This document shows positions 1-9,307 of a stretch of 64,000 nucleotides of DNA, one piece after another (position 1 is the stretch's first letter; each line of letters begins with the position of its first letter). The notes beneath the pieces were generated by a model that saw nothing but the letters and a program-made list of their open reading frames with translations, made no database searches and was not told the DNA's origin. The stretch covers positions 4,321,001-4,385,000 of the forward strand of contig NZ_CP160398.1 of NCBI RefSeq assembly GCF_040729435.1, written 5' to 3'. The DNA is from Pseudomonas sp. HOU2 (GTDB lineage Bacteria; Pseudomonadota; Gammaproteobacteria; Pseudomonadales; Pseudomonadaceae). The translations under genes were made by a program, and so were the position numbers.

Positions 1-2
1 AG

Positions 3-1679
3 CTCAAGGGCGATTTCCGCTTCGACAGCGCCAAGGGGTTGAGCGGGCAGAACATTGCCGCCAGGGCTTTCGACAAACCCGTCACCGCACAGATTTTTGC
101 TGATGGCAGCCCGAACAAGCTCAAGACTCGGGTCGCGGCTTCCGGGCAGGTCGAGGTCAAAAAACTCACTGACTGGCTGGGCGTGACTCAGCCGTTGCCG
201 GTGTCCGGGACCCTTCCGTATCAGTTGCAGGTCAACCTCGACGGCACCGACAGCCAACTGACCGTCAGTTCCAGCATGAAAGGCGTTGCGGTGGATCTGC
301 CGGCACCGTTCGGCATGTCGGCCGAGCAGGGCCGTGACACGGTATTCCGCATGACCCTGCAAGGTGCGGAGCGGCGTTACTGGGTCAACTACGATCAACT
401 GGCGAGCTTCACCTTCGCCGCGCCGCCGAGCAATATCGCCGATGGTCGCGGTGAGCTGTTCCTCGGTACGGGCGACGCGGTTCTGCCGGAGGCCAAGGGC
501 TTGCGCATTCGCGGTGTGCTGTCGGAGTTGGACGTCGCGCCATGGCAGGATCTGGTCAGCAAATACGCCGGGAATGATCCGGGCGGCAGCGCCAAACAAT
601 TACTCAACAGTGCCGACTTCAAGGTGGGCAAGCTCACAGCCTTCGGCACCACGCTGGATCAGGCCGCAGTGCAGGTCAATCGCAAACCCTGGGCGTGGAA
701 TCTGGCGCTCGACAGTCAGCAGGCCAAGGGTTCGGCCAGCCTGCCCGATGCCAAGGGCGCGCCGATCGCGGTCAATCTGCAATACGTACGCCTGCCGGCG
801 CCGGATCCGACGGTGCAGGCTGACGAGAATTCGCCTGATCCGCTGGTTTCGGTCGACCCGACGAAGATTCCCGCGCTGGATATCACCATCAATCAGTTGT
901 TTCTGGGCCAGGATCTGGTGGGCGGCTGGTCGCTCAAGGTTCGACCGACGGCCAAAGGCATTGCCCTGAACAATCTCGATATGGGCCTCAAGGGCATCCT
1001 GTTGCAGGGCAATGGCGGCTGGGAAGGGGCGCCGGGTTCGACCAACAGTTGGTTCAAGGGCCGGATCAGCGGCAAGAACCTCGCCGATGTGCTCAAGGGC
1101 TGGGGCTTTGCGCCGAGCGTGACCAGTGAAGAATTCCACATGGACGTCGATGGCCGCTGGCCGGGCTCGCCGGCATGGCTGGCGACCAAACGCTTCTCCG
1201 GCACACTGGATGCCTCGCTCAATAAAGGTCAGTTCGTTGAAGTGGAGGGCGGTGCGCAGGCGTTGCGGGTGTTCGGTCTGCTTAACTTCAACTCCATCGG
1301 CCGCCGCCTGCGTCTGGACTTCTCCGACTTGTTCGGCAAAGGCTTGAGCTACGATCGGGTCAAAGGCCTGTTGGTGGCAAATAACGGCGTATATGTCACT
1401 CGCGAGCCGATTCGTCTGACCGGTCCTTCGAGCAACCTTGAGCTGGACGGTACGCTGGATCTGGTCGGCGATCAGGTCGATGCAAAATTGCTGGTGACCT
1501 TGCCGGTGACCAACAATCTGCCAATTGCTGCGTTGATCGTCGGCGCACCGGCGGTCGGCGGGGCATTGTTCCTGATCGACAAGCTGATCGGCGACCGCGT
1601 GGCACGCTTCGCCAGCGTCAAGTACACGGTCAAAGGCCCGTGGAAAGAGCCGAAAATCACCTTCGACAAGCCTTTTTGA
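3..1679 (+). CDS. yhdP: YhdP-family AsmA-like protein, C-terminal part
   Basis: This is the C-terminal ~558 residues of a long YhdP/TamB/AsmA-superfamily protein; the reading frame is open through the left window edge, so the start lies outside. YhdP proteins are inner-membrane anchored, span the periplasm and help move phospholipid to the outer membrane. The visible part shows alternating beta-strand repeats and ends in a conserved block with LLNFNSIGRRLRLDFSDLF and a hydrophobic stretch near VTNNLPIAALIVGAPAVGG, typical of the YhdP C-terminus. The nitrilase-family gene follows 138 bases downstream, as recalled for PAO1. The TTG at 39 is an internal leucine, not a start. Confidence 0.85.
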   Translation, partial: LKGDFRFDSAKGLSGQNIAARAFDKPVTAQIFADGSPNKLKTRVAASGQVEVKKLTDWLGVTQPLPVSGTLPYQLQVNLDGTDSQLTVSSSMKGVAVDLPAPFGMSAEQGRDTVFRMTLQGAERRYWVNYDQLASFTFAAPPSNIADGRGELFLGTGDAVLPEAKGLRIRGVLSELDVAPWQDLVSKYAGNDPGGSAKQLLNSADFKVGKLTAFGTTLDQAAVQVNRKPWAWNLALDSQQAKGSASLPDAKGAPIAVNLQYVRLPAPDPTVQADENSPDPLVSVDPTKIPALDITINQLFLGQDLVGGWSLKVRPTAKGIALNNLDMGLKGILLQGNGGWEGAPGSTNSWFKGRISGKNLADVLKGWGFAPSVTSEEFHMDVDGRWPGSPAWLATKRFSGTLDASLNKGQFVEVEGGAQALRVFGLLNFNSIGRRLRLDFSDLFGKGLSYDRVKGLLVANNGVYVTREPIRLTGPSSNLELDGTLDLVGDQVDAKLLVTLPVTNNLPIAALIVGAPAVGGALFLIDKLIGDRVARFASVKYTVKGPWKEPKITFDKPF

Positions 1680-1700
1680 GTAGCATGAGGCTTTCCCCCG

Positions 1701-1785
1701 TGTAGGAGCTGCCGCAGGCTGCGATCTTTTGATCTGGTTTTTAAAAAGCAAAATCAAAAGATCGCAGCCTGCGGCAGCTCCTACA
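1701..1785. repeat. REP pair, family A (inverted)
   Basis: Two inverted copies of a Pseudomonas REP (core TGTAGGAGCTGCCGCAGGCT) face each other around an AT-rich centre and can form one long hairpin between yhdP and the amidase gene. Confidence 0.9.
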
Positions 1786-1817
1786 GTGATAAGTTGACTC
1801 CCTGTCAGGAAGCGGCC

Positions 1818-2678
1818 ATGTCTTTAGCGGTGATTCAAATGGTCAGCCAGAGCGATGTGCTGGCCAATTTGGCGCAGGCCCGACGCCTGCTCGAACAGGC
1901 CGCGGCCGGCGGCGCGAAGCTGGCGGTGCTGCCGGAAAACTTCGCTGCCATGGGCCGTCGCGATATCGCCGACATCGGCCGCGCCGAAGCGCTCGGCGAA
2001 GGGCCGATCCTGCCATGGTTGAAACAGACCGCCCGCGACCTCAAGTTATGGATAGTGGCCGGCACCTTGCCGTTGCCGCCACTCGGGCAACCGGACGCCA
2101 AGTCCCACGCCTGTTCGCTGCTGGTCAACGATCAGGGCGAAACCGTTGCGCGGTATGACAAGTTGCACCTGTTCGATGTCGATGTGGCGGACAATCGCGG
2201 GCGGTATCGCGAATCCGATGACTATGCTTATGGCAGTGGCGTGGTGGTGGCGGACACGCCGGTTGGCCGAGTCGGCCTGACGGTGTGTTACGACCTGCGC
2301 TTCCCGGAGCTGTACAGCGAGTTGCGCGCCGCCGGTGCCGAGTTGATCACCGCGCCGTCGGCCTTCACCGCAGTGACCGGTGCGGCGCACTGGGACGTGC
2401 TGATTCGCGCCCGGGCCATCGAGACCCAGTGTTACGTGTTGGCGGCAGCACAGGGCGGGACTCACCCGGGACCGCGTGAGACCTTCGGTCATGCGGCGAT
2501 CATCGACCCGTGGGGCCGGGTGCTGGCGCATCAGGATCAAGGCGAGGCGGTATTGTTGGCCGCACGCGACAGTGATGAACAAGCGTCTATCAGGGCGCGA
2601 ATGCCGGTGACCAATCACCGGCGGTTTTTCTCGCAGGGCGCACAGCGTCCTGCCTCAGAACACGAATTTAAGGCGTAA
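1818..2678 (+). CDS. Carbon-nitrogen hydrolase (nitrilase superfamily, Nit1/Nit2-like amidase)
   Basis: A 286-residue amidase of the nitrilase superfamily. The Glu-Lys-Cys triad is visible at E40 (LPENF), K115 (YDKLHLF) and C157 (VCYDLRFPE). The CYDLRFPE signature and length fit the Nit branch, whose members hydrolyse omega-amides such as deaminated glutathione or alpha-ketoglutaramate; the substrate here is inferred from family only. The ATG at 1818 is chosen because AGGA at 1807-1810 precedes it; an upstream TTG at 1794 has no such site. tldD starts 4 bases after its stop, so the two are probably co-transcribed. It is cytoplasmic, with no signal peptide. Confidence 0.88.
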   Translation: MSLAVIQMVSQSDVLANLAQARRLLEQAAAGGAKLAVLPENFAAMGRRDIADIGRAEALGEGPILPWLKQTARDLKLWIVAGTLPLPPLGQPDAKSHACSLLVNDQGETVARYDKLHLFDVDVADNRGRYRESDDYAYGSGVVVADTPVGRVGLTVCYDLRFPELYSELRAAGAELITAPSAFTAVTGAAHWDVLIRARAIETQCYVLAAAQGGTHPGPRETFGHAAIIDPWGRVLAHQDQGEAVLLAARDSDEQASIRARMPVTNHRRFFSQGAQRPASEHEFKA

Positions 2679-2682
2679 ACCT

Positions 2683-4125
2683 ATGAGCGAGTTGTTGTCC
2701 TCAGTCAGTGATCACCTGTTGGCGCCCGGCGGCGTGACCATCGAGAGCCTGCAAGGCGTGCTCGGTGACCTGGCCGGCCCGGGTATCGATGCTGCCGACC
2801 TGTATTTCCAGGGCCAGATTTCCGAGTCGTGGTCGCTGGAAGACGGCATCGTCAAGGAAGGCAGCTTCAACCTCGACCAAGGGGTCGGCGTGCGTGCGCA
2901 GTCCGGCGAGAAAACCGGTTTTGCCTACAGCAACGCGATCACCCTCGAAGCCCTCGGTGCTGCGGCTCGCGCTGCGCGCTCGATCTCCCGCGCCGGGCAG
3001 AACGGCACGGTGCAGGCGTTCAGCACTCAGGATGTCGCGCAGTTGTACGCGCCGGACAATCCGCTGGAAGTGCTGAGCCGCGCCGAGAAGGTCGAGTTGC
3101 TCAAGCGTATTGATGTCGCTACCCGCGCCCTCGACCCACGGATTCAGCAGGTCAGCGTGAGCATGGCCGGGGTCTGGGAACGGATTCTGGTGGCGTCCAC
3201 CGATGGTGGCCTAGCCGCCGATGTGCGTCCACTGGTGCGTTTCAACGTCAGCGTGATCGTCGAGCAGAATGGCCGTCGCGAGCGTGGCGGACATGGCGGC
3301 GGCGGGCGAACCGACTATCGTTATTTCCTCGCTGAAGATCGCGCCATGGGCTATGCCCGTGAGGCGTTGCGTCAGGCACTGGTCAATCTGGAAGCGATTC
3401 CGGCACCGGCCGGTACCTTGCCTGTCGTCCTCGGTTCGGGCTGGTCCGGTGTGCTTTTGCACGAAGCGGTCGGCCACGGTCTGGAAGGCGACTTCAACCG
3501 CAAGGGCAGTTCCGCCTACAGCGGGCGCATGGGCGAAATGGTTGCCTCCAAGCTCTGCACCATTGTCGATGACGGCACGTTGAGCGGCCGTCGCGGCTCG
3601 CTGAGCGTCGACGACGAAGGCACTCCGACCGAGTGCACCACGCTGATCGAAAACGGCGTGCTGAAGGGCTACATGCAGGACAAGCTCAATGCGCGCCTGA
3701 TGGGCGTGGCCCGTACCGGCAACGGTCGTCGCGAGTCTTATGCGCATCTGCCGATGCCGCGCATGACCAACACTTACATGTTAGGTGGCGAGAGCGATCC
3801 AGCGGAAATCATCGCTTCGGTGAAAAAAGGCATCTACTGCGCCAACCTGGGCGGCGGTCAGGTCGACATCACCAGCGGCAAGTTCGTGTTTTCCACCAGC
3901 GAGGCGTATCTGATCGAGGACGGCAAGATCACTGCGCCGGTCAAGGGCGCGACGTTGATCGGCAACGGTCCCGAGGCGATGAGCCGGGTGTCGATGGTCG
4001 GTAACGATCTGGCGCTGGACAGCGGTGTGGGCACGTGCGGCAAGGACGGGCAGTCGGTGCCGGTGGGGGTCGGTCAGCCGACGCTGAAAATTGATGCGAT
4101 TACCGTGGGTGGCACGGGCGCATAA
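2683..4125 (+). CDS. tldD: Metalloprotease TldD
   Basis: TldD, 480 residues, the catalytic subunit of the TldD/TldE (PmbA) metalloprotease that degrades unfolded peptides and matures peptide antibiotics. The zinc-binding HExxxH motif is at H260-E261...H265 ([11 protein letters not shown]), and the conserved Gly-rich C-terminus carrying the third ligand region is intact. Length equals the usual family size. It follows the amidase gene by 4 bases. Its partner pmbA lies downstream at 4870 on the same strand, separated by the oppositely oriented yjgA, an arrangement recalled from other Pseudomonas. Confidence 0.96.
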   Translation: MSELLSSVSDHLLAPGGVTIESLQGVLGDLAGPGIDAADLYFQGQISESWSLEDGIVKEGSFNLDQGVGVRAQSGEKTGFAYSNAITLEALGAAARAARSISRAGQNGTVQAFSTQDVAQLYAPDNPLEVLSRAEKVELLKRIDVATRALDPRIQQVSVSMAGVWERILVASTDGGLAADVRPLVRFNVSVIVEQNGRRERGGHGGGGRTDYRYFLAEDRAMGYAREALRQALVNLEAIPAPAGTLPVVLGSGWSGVLLHEAVGHGLEGDFNRKGSSAYSGRMGEMVASKLCTIVDDGTLSGRRGSLSVDDEGTPTECTTLIENGVLKGYMQDKLNARLMGVARTGNGRRESYAHLPMPRMTNTYMLGGESDPAEIIASVKKGIYCANLGGGQVDITSGKFVFSTSEAYLIEDGKITAPVKGATLIGNGPEAMSRVSMVGNDLALDSGVGTCGKDGQSVPVGVGQPTLKIDAITVGGTGA

Positions 4126-4141
4126 GGATGGAAACATCCTC

Positions 4142-4225
4142 TGTATGAGCTGCCGCAGGCTGCGATCTTTTGATCTTGCTTTAAAAATCAAAGTCAAAAG
4201 ATCGCAGCCTGCGGCAGCTCCTACA
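4142..4225. repeat. REP pair, family A (inverted)
   Basis: Facing REP copies form a hairpin between the converging ends of tldD and yjgA. The left copy reads TGTATGAGCTGCC (one substitution) and the right copy is canonical. Confidence 0.88.
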
Positions 4226-4236
4226 GGAGCGGGATA

Positions 4237-4761
4237 TCAACGCAGGCCGCGTTGGGTATCGTCCAGCTCACGGATGTACTTGAAGATCTTGCGGCTGGAC
4301 GCAGGAGGTTTGTTTTGCGCAACCTCGTGCTGAGCCTGACGGATCAGGGAACGCAGTTGTTGGCGATCGGCGTCCGGGTACTCGACGACGAATTTCTCCA
4401 GCACGGCATCGTCACCGGCGATCAGGCGGTCACGCCAGCGTTCGAGGTTGTGGAAACGCTCGTTGTACTGACGGGTGGAGGCATCGAGTTGATCGAGCAG
4501 GACCAGAATCGCGTCAGTGTCCTGATCGCGCATCAGTTTGCCGATGAACTGCAGGTGCCGTTTACGCGCGATGTTCGCGGTGTGCTTCGGCGCATCAGCC
4601 AGGGCCCGGCGCAAAGCGTCGGTCAATGGCAGTTTTGCCTGCAAGTCGGGCTTGAGTGTTGTAAGGCGCTCGCCAAGGTCAACCAGAGCATGCAGCTCGC
4701 GTTTGACCTGAGATTTGCTTTTTTCTCCCGTATCGAGGGAGTCGTCGTAAGAATCAACCAT
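4237..4761 (-). CDS. yjgA: Ribosome-associated protein YjgA (DarP, DUF615)
   Basis: A 174-residue, highly charged helical protein of the DUF615/YjgA family. In E. coli, YjgA/DarP binds the 50S precursor and assists late large-subunit assembly. Recognisable blocks are [18 protein letters not shown] near the N-terminus and [18 protein letters not shown] followed by [11 protein letters not shown] at the C-terminus. Start chosen at the ATG at 4761 because the conserved family region begins there; the open frame extends much further upstream only because of codon bias opposite pmbA. It is convergent with tldD and divergent from pmbA. Confidence 0.93.
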   Translation of the reverse strand: MVDSYDDSLDTGEKSKSQVKRELHALVDLGERLTTLKPDLQAKLPLTDALRRALADAPKHTANIARKRHLQFIGKLMRDQDTDAILVLLDQLDASTRQYNERFHNLERWRDRLIAGDDAVLEKFVVEYPDADRQQLRSLIRQAQHEVAQNKPPASSRKIFKYIRELDDTQRGLR

Positions 4762-4869
4762 GGTGGCAGTCCGCAAAGAAACGCCGCCATGATAACCAGT
4801 CGGGGGCCGCTTGTCCGGCCCGGTCGCTCGATGACCCCAGCCGAAAGCAGAATTTGAGTGGAGATGAGC

Positions 4870-6216
4870 ATGAGTGCAGTTCAAAGCGTCGGCCCGCAAG
4901 CATTGCCGGCACTGCAGGAACAGGTCGAGCAGATCATCGCCGAAGCCAGGCGTCAGGGCGCCAGTGCCTGTGAAGTCGCAGTGTCGCTGGAGCAGGGTTT
5001 GTCGACGTCGGTGCGCCAGCGCGAGGTCGAGACGGTCGAGTTCAATCGTGACCAGGGCTTCGGCATCACCCTGTACGTCGGCCAGCGCAAAGGCTCGGCC
5101 AGCACCTCCGCCACCGGGCCGGACGCGATTCGTGAAACCGTTGCCGCTGCACTGGCGATCGCCAAACATACCTCTGAAGACGAAGCCTCGGGCCTCGCCG
5201 ATGCCGCGCTGATGGCCAGGGATGTGCAGGATTTCGATCTGTTCCACGAATGGGACATCACCCCGGAGCAGGCCATCGAGAAGGCGTTGCTCTGTGAAGC
5301 CGCCGCGTTCGACGCCGATGCGCGAATCAAGAACGCCGACGGCACCACCCTCAGCACCCATCAGGGCTGCCGTGTGTACGGCAACAGCCACGGTTTCATC
5401 GGTGGTTACGCGTCGACCCGGCACAGCCTGAGCTGCGTGATGATCGCCGAAGCCGATGGCCAGATGCAGCGCGATTACTGGTATGACGTCAATCGCCAGG
5501 GCAGCCTGCTGGCGGATCCGGTGAGCATCGGCCAGCGTGCCGCGCAAAGGGCGGCGAGCCGACTGGGCGCGCGTCCGGTGCCGACCTGCGAAGTGCCGGT
5601 GCTGTTTTCCGCCGAGCTGGCGGGCGGCTTGTTCGGCAGCTTCCTGTCGGCGGTGTCCGGCGGCAGTCTGTATCGCAAATCATCGTTCCTCGAAGGCACG
5701 CTGGGGCAGAAGCTGTTTCCGGAATGGCTGACCATCGATGAGCGTCCACACCTGATGCGCGCCATGGGCAGTGCGTCCTACGACGGTGATGGTCTGGCCA
5801 CCTATGCCAAACCGTTCGTCGAGAAGGGCGAGTTGGTGTCGTACATTCTCGGCACCTACTCCGGGCGCAAACTCGGCATGCCGAGCACCGCCAATGCTGG
5901 TGGTGTGCACAACCTGTTCGTCACTCACGGTGATGAAGACCAGGCGGCGCTGTTGAAACGCATGGGCCGTGGCTTGTTGGTTACCGAGTTGATGGGCCAT
6001 GGTTTGAACATGGTGACCGGAGATTACTCGCGTGGTGCGGCGGGTTTCTGGGTCGAGAACGGCGAAATCCAGTTCGCGGTGCAGGAAGTGACCATCGCCG
6101 GCAACATGCGCGACATGTTCAAGCAGATCGTTGCGGTCGGTAATGATCTGGAACTGCGCAGCAATATTCGCACGGGTTCGGTGTTGATCGAGCGGATGAC
6201 TGTCGCGGGTAGCTAA
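4870..6216 (+). CDS. pmbA: Metalloprotease subunit PmbA (TldE)
   Basis: PmbA/TldE, 448 residues, the non-catalytic partner of TldD; in E. coli the pair processes microcin B17 and CcdA. It shares the TldD fold but has no HExxxH motif, as expected for TldE. The C-terminal [15 protein letters not shown] and [19 protein letters not shown] blocks are typical. Start chosen at ATG 4870: GTGGAGA at 4858-4864 gives a ribosome site with good spacing, so the in-frame GTG at 4858 and ATG at 4864 are less likely. A strong terminator follows 15 bases after the stop. Confidence 0.95.
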   Translation: MSAVQSVGPQALPALQEQVEQIIAEARRQGASACEVAVSLEQGLSTSVRQREVETVEFNRDQGFGITLYVGQRKGSASTSATGPDAIRETVAAALAIAKHTSEDEASGLADAALMARDVQDFDLFHEWDITPEQAIEKALLCEAAAFDADARIKNADGTTLSTHQGCRVYGNSHGFIGGYASTRHSLSCVMIAEADGQMQRDYWYDVNRQGSLLADPVSIGQRAAQRAASRLGARPVPTCEVPVLFSAELAGGLFGSFLSAVSGGSLYRKSSFLEGTLGQKLFPEWLTIDERPHLMRAMGSASYDGDGLATYAKPFVEKGELVSYILGTYSGRKLGMPSTANAGGVHNLFVTHGDEDQAALLKRMGRGLLVTELMGHGLNMVTGDYSRGAAGFWVENGEIQFAVQEVTIAGNMRDMFKQIVAVGNDLELRSNIRTGSVLIERMTVAGS

Positions 6217-6230
6217 GCTCCCATCTGCAC

Positions 6231-6269
6231 AAAAAGGCGCGCCATCCACCCGGATGGCGCGCCTTTTTC
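6231..6269 (+). terminator. Intrinsic terminator after pmbA
   Basis: A perfect 12-base-pair GC-rich stem (GGCGCGCCATCC at 6236-6247 with its complement at 6252-6263) and 4-base loop is followed by TTTTT at 6264-6268. It is preceded by AAAAA, so it may work in both directions. Confidence 0.92.
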
Positions 6270-6279
6270 ATGTCCGCCC

Positions 6280-6363
6280 TGTAGGAGATGCCGCAGGCTG
6301 CGATCTCTTGATCTTGTGTTTGAAAGCAAAATCAAAAGATCGCAGCCTGCGGCAGCTCCTACA
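6280..6363. repeat. REP pair, family A (inverted)
   Basis: Facing REP copies lie directly after the pmbA terminator and before the fagA promoter; the left copy has GAGATGCC in place of GAGCTGCC. Confidence 0.88.
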
Positions 6364-6384
6364 AAGGTGCTCTTGTTTTGGTTC

Positions 6385-6404
6385 TCATTATCATCTAATA
6401 ATGA
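6385..6404. promoter_or_regulatory. Fur box upstream of the fagA-fumC-sodA operon
   Basis: The sequence TCATTAT-CATCTA-ATAATGA is a perfect 7-base inverted repeat with a 6-base spacer, closely matching the ferric-uptake-regulator consensus built from GATAAT hexamers. It ends 28 bases before the fagA start. Placement agrees with the known Fur control of fagA-fumC-orfX-sodA in P. aeruginosa: repression in iron-replete cells and expression on iron starvation. Confidence 0.85.
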
Positions 6405-6431
6405 ATCTCATCTCCGAACGAGTCCCGGATC

Positions 6432-6839
6432 ATGAGTTCTGCCTTGCACGAGCAGCCGTACCTCGAAAGCTGGCGCTGGATGAGTCGCCAGATCCGTTGC
6501 GCAATGGATCCTGACGAGCCGCGCCTGATCGAACATTACCTGGCCGAAGGCCGTTATCTGGCCTGCTGCACCGCGACTTCCCCGTGGACCATCGCTGAAA
6601 CCTCCTTCCGTTTGTTGCTCGACACAGCCACCGACATTGCCTTGCCGTGGCACTGGCGAAGCCTGTGTCTCGATCAAGCCTGGCGCCCGCTGCGTGAAAT
6701 GGAGCGCCTGTCGCTGTGCAACTGCCGGCTCCAGCGCTGGCAGCGCTACACCTGGCAACTGGCGACCTGCGAGTTGCTCCCCTCGATTCCTCTCATTGAA
6801 TTAGTCCAAGGATTTACCGATGACCAAGACACGTATTGA
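6432..6839 (+). CDS. fagA: FagA, Fur-associated protein of the iron-starvation operon
   Basis: A 135-residue protein matching FagA by position, length and operon context (fagA-fumC-orfX-sodA). Its molecular function is not established. It has no signal peptide and is rich in Trp, Leu and Cys, with cysteines including the CC pair in LACCTA and the CNCRLQRW segment; whether they bind metal is unknown. It begins 28 bases after a strong Fur box and overlaps the fumC start by 20 bases, implying translational coupling. No strong ribosome site is visible before ATG 6432. Confidence 0.85.
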   Translation: MSSALHEQPYLESWRWMSRQIRCAMDPDEPRLIEHYLAEGRYLACCTATSPWTIAETSFRLLLDTATDIALPWHWRSLCLDQAWRPLREMERLSLCNCRLQRWQRYTWQLATCELLPSIPLIELVQGFTDDQDTY

Positions 6840-8196
6840 GCGCGACAGCATGGGCGAACTGCAGGTGCCGGTGGACGCTCTCTACGGCGCGCAGACCCAG
6901 CGTGCAGTGGATAACTTCCCGATCAGCGGCAAGCCGATGCCAACGCAATTCATCCGTGCGCTGATCCTCGCCAAAGCCGCCGCCGCGCGGGCCAACGTCG
7001 AGCTCAACCAGCTCAGCGCCGGCCAAGGCAAAGCCATCAGCGATGCCGCGCAAGGCCTGCTCGAAGGCGACTTCATGCAGCATTTCCCGGTGGATATCTT
7101 CCAGACCGGCTCCGGCACCAGCTCCAACATGAACGCCAACGAAGTGATCGCGACCCTCGCCAGCCGCCTGCTCGGCGAGCCGGTCAACGCCAACGATCAC
7201 GTCAATTGCGGCCAGAGCAGCAACGACATCATCCCGACCACCATCCACGTCAGTGCTGCCCTGGCTCTGCACGAACAGATGCTGCCGGCGCTGTTGCACC
7301 TGGTGCAGGTCATCGAAAACAAAGCCGAACAGGTGCACCGCCACGTCAAAACCGGTCGCACCCATTTGATGGACGCTATGCCGGTGCGTATGAGTCAGGT
7401 GCTCAATGGCTGGGCGCAGCAGCTCAAGGCCAATATCGCTCATCTGCAGGACTTGCTGCCGAGCCTGCAGTCGCTGGCGCAGGGCGGCACGGCGGTCGGC
7501 ACCGGGATCAATGCGCATCCGGAATTCGCCGCGCGTTTCAGCCGCCAGCTCAGTCAGCTGACGAATGTGCAATTCACTTCGGGCAAGGATCTGTTCGCGC
7601 TGATCGGCTCGCAGGACACCGCCGTTGCGGTCTCCGGTCAGCTCAAGGCCACCGCCGTGTCGCTGATGAAAATCGCCAACGACTTGCGCTGGATGAACTC
7701 CGGCCCGCTCGCCGGTCTCGGCGAAATCGAGCTGGAGGGCCTGCAGCCGGGCTCGTCGATCATGCCGGGCAAGGTCAATCCGGTCATCCCGGAAGCCACC
7801 GCCATGGTCGCCGCACAAGTGATCGGCAACGACTCGGTGATCACCATCGCCGGCCAGTCGGGCAACTTCGAACTGAACGTGATGCTGCCGATCATCGCCC
7901 AGAACCTGCTGAGCAGCATTGAGCTGCTGGCCAATTCCAGCCGCTTGCTCGGTGACAAGGCGATTGCCAGCTTCAAGGTCAACGAGTCGCGGCTCAAGGA
8001 AGCGCTGTCGCGTAATCCGATTCTGGTCACCGCGCTCAACCCGATCATCGGCTACCAGAAAGCCGCCGAAATCGCCAAGCAGGCCTACAAACAGGGGCGC
8101 CCGGTGATCGATGTCGCGCTGGAACATACCGACTTGTCGCGCAGCCAACTGGAAGAGTTGCTCAATCCCGAGAAACTCACCGCCGGCGGCGTGTAA
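6820..8196 (+). CDS. fumC: Class II fumarate hydratase FumC (iron-independent)
   Basis: FumC, 458 residues, interconverts fumarate and malate in the TCA cycle. Unlike class I fumarases it has no iron-sulfur cluster, so it replaces them under iron limitation or oxidative stress. The class II signature GSSIMPGKVN spans residues 311-320, and the TGSGTSSNMNANEV and SSNDIIPT substrate-binding blocks are present. It lies in the Fur-controlled operon between fagA and orfX-sodA, and its ATG lies within the last codons of fagA. Length is normal for the family. Confidence 0.97.
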   Translation: MTKTRIERDSMGELQVPVDALYGAQTQRAVDNFPISGKPMPTQFIRALILAKAAAARANVELNQLSAGQGKAISDAAQGLLEGDFMQHFPVDIFQTGSGTSSNMNANEVIATLASRLLGEPVNANDHVNCGQSSNDIIPTTIHVSAALALHEQMLPALLHLVQVIENKAEQVHRHVKTGRTHLMDAMPVRMSQVLNGWAQQLKANIAHLQDLLPSLQSLAQGGTAVGTGINAHPEFAARFSRQLSQLTNVQFTSGKDLFALIGSQDTAVAVSGQLKATAVSLMKIANDLRWMNSGPLAGLGEIELEGLQPGSSIMPGKVNPVIPEATAMVAAQVIGNDSVITIAGQSGNFELNVMLPIIAQNLLSSIELLANSSRLLGDKAIASFKVNESRLKEALSRNPILVTALNPIIGYQKAAEIAKQAYKQGRPVIDVALEHTDLSRSQLEELLNPEKLTAGGV

Positions 8197-8223
8197 ATCC
8201 CGCAACCGCTTTGGAGGCTCACC

Positions 8224-8664
8224 ATGGAGCACTGGAAACGCACGATCGAACGGGCCAATCGCTGCTTCATGCTGGGCGAGCTGATCGATGCCCGCGAGGC
8301 TTACTTGCAGGCCCTGGCCCTGGCGCAAGTGCTGTTCGAACGCTGGGCCGATGCCGACGAAGCGGTGGCGGCCTGCGTCATCTCCCATCACAACCTGGCG
8401 GATCTGCACCTGCGCCTGAATCAGCCGGAGGAGAGCGCCGAGTACCTTTGCGCGATTCATCAACGGCTGTTGCAGACCATGCAGGACGAGCGCCTGCGTC
8501 CGGCGCTGCGTGAAGCGGCGCTGCGCCAGAGCAGCAAGACTTACGTCGAACTGCTGAATTTCATCAGCGAACACGGCGAATATCCGCGCACCCAGCGCCT
8601 GCTGCACCCGGACACCGGCAATGCACGCCGCGCGTCAGCCTCACATCACCATGGAGTCCACTGA
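8224..8664 (+). CDS. Conserved protein OrfX of the fagA-fumC-sodA operon
   Basis: A 146-residue helical protein corresponding by position to orfX (PA4469) of the P. aeruginosa Fur-regulated operon. The sequence is predominantly alpha-helical with TPR-like spacing ([18 protein letters not shown], then [19 protein letters not shown]) and a His-rich tail. The presence of repeat helices suggests protein-protein contact, but no function is known. A good ribosome site (GGAGG at about 8213-8217) precedes ATG 8224. It ends one base before the sodA start. Confidence 0.85.
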   Translation: MEHWKRTIERANRCFMLGELIDAREAYLQALALAQVLFERWADADEAVAACVISHHNLADLHLRLNQPEESAEYLCAIHQRLLQTMQDERLRPALREAALRQSSKTYVELLNFISEHGEYPRTQRLLHPDTGNARRASASHHHGVH

Positions 8665-8665
8665 A

Positions 8666-9277
8666 ATGGCTTTTACCTTGCCCGCCTTGCCGTACGCCTA
8701 CGACGCCCTGGAACCGCACATCGATGCGCAAACCATGGAGATTCACTACACCAAGCACCACCAGACCTACATCAACAACCTCAATGCCGCCGTCGAAGGC
8801 ACCGAGTACGCCGAGTGGCCGGTGGAAAAACTGGTCGCCAGCGTTCAGCAGTTGCCGGAAAAACTCCGCGCGGCGGTGATCAACCAGGGTGGTGGGCATG
8901 CCAACCATTCGTTGTTCTGGGAAGTCATGGTGCCCAACGGCGGTGGCAAGCCGGACGGCGCGCTGGCCAAGGCGATCGAGGAGCAACTGGGCGGTCTCGA
9001 CAGTTTCAAGGAAGCCTTCACCAAAGCCGCGTTGACCCGTTTCGGCAGTGGCTGGGCCTGGCTCAGCGTGACTCCGGAGAAAAAACTTATCGTGGAAAGC
9101 AGCGGCAATCAGGACAGCCCGTTGATGAACGGCAACACGCCGATTCTCGGTCTGGACGTCTGGGAACACGCCTACTACCTGCGTTATCAGAACCGTCGCC
9201 CGGAATACATCAACGCGTTCTACAACGTGATCAATTGGCCTGAAGTTGCCGCGCGCTATCAGGCGGCACTGGTTTAA
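8666..9277 (+). CDS. sodA: Manganese superoxide dismutase SodA
   Basis: A 203-residue cytoplasmic superoxide dismutase of the Mn/Fe family. The metal ligands are recognisable: the first His in the HYTKHHQTY segment, a second in NHSLFW, then Asp and His in DVWEHAYY. Gln in SGNQDSP is the outer-sphere residue position typical of the Mn type, consistent with use when iron is scarce. Start chosen at ATG 8666 ([10 protein letters not shown]), the conserved N-terminus, with GGAG at 8653-8656; upstream ATGs at 8621 and 8651 are in frame but extend beyond family length. It is the last gene of the canonical Fur operon. Confidence 0.96.
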   Translation: MAFTLPALPYAYDALEPHIDAQTMEIHYTKHHQTYINNLNAAVEGTEYAEWPVEKLVASVQQLPEKLRAAVINQGGGHANHSLFWEVMVPNGGGKPDGALAKAIEEQLGGLDSFKEAFTKAALTRFGSGWAWLSVTPEKKLIVESSGNQDSPLMNGNTPILGLDVWEHAYYLRYQNRRPEYINAFYNVINWPEVAARYQAALV

Positions 9278-9307
9278 GTCATCTATAAAAACAATCCAAG
9301 GCTGACT

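Noticed and set aside
600..1757. 385-codon minus-strand open frame opposite yhdP
   Set aside because: Shadow frame that starts inside a REP hairpin and has no ribosome site.
4237..5547. 436-residue version of YjgA starting at 5547
   Set aside because: The extra N-terminal part lies antisense to pmbA and has no family similarity; ATG 4761 gives the normal size.
6814..8607. 597-codon minus-strand open frame opposite fumC-orfX
   Set aside because: Antisense shadow; fumC motifs on the plus strand are unambiguous.
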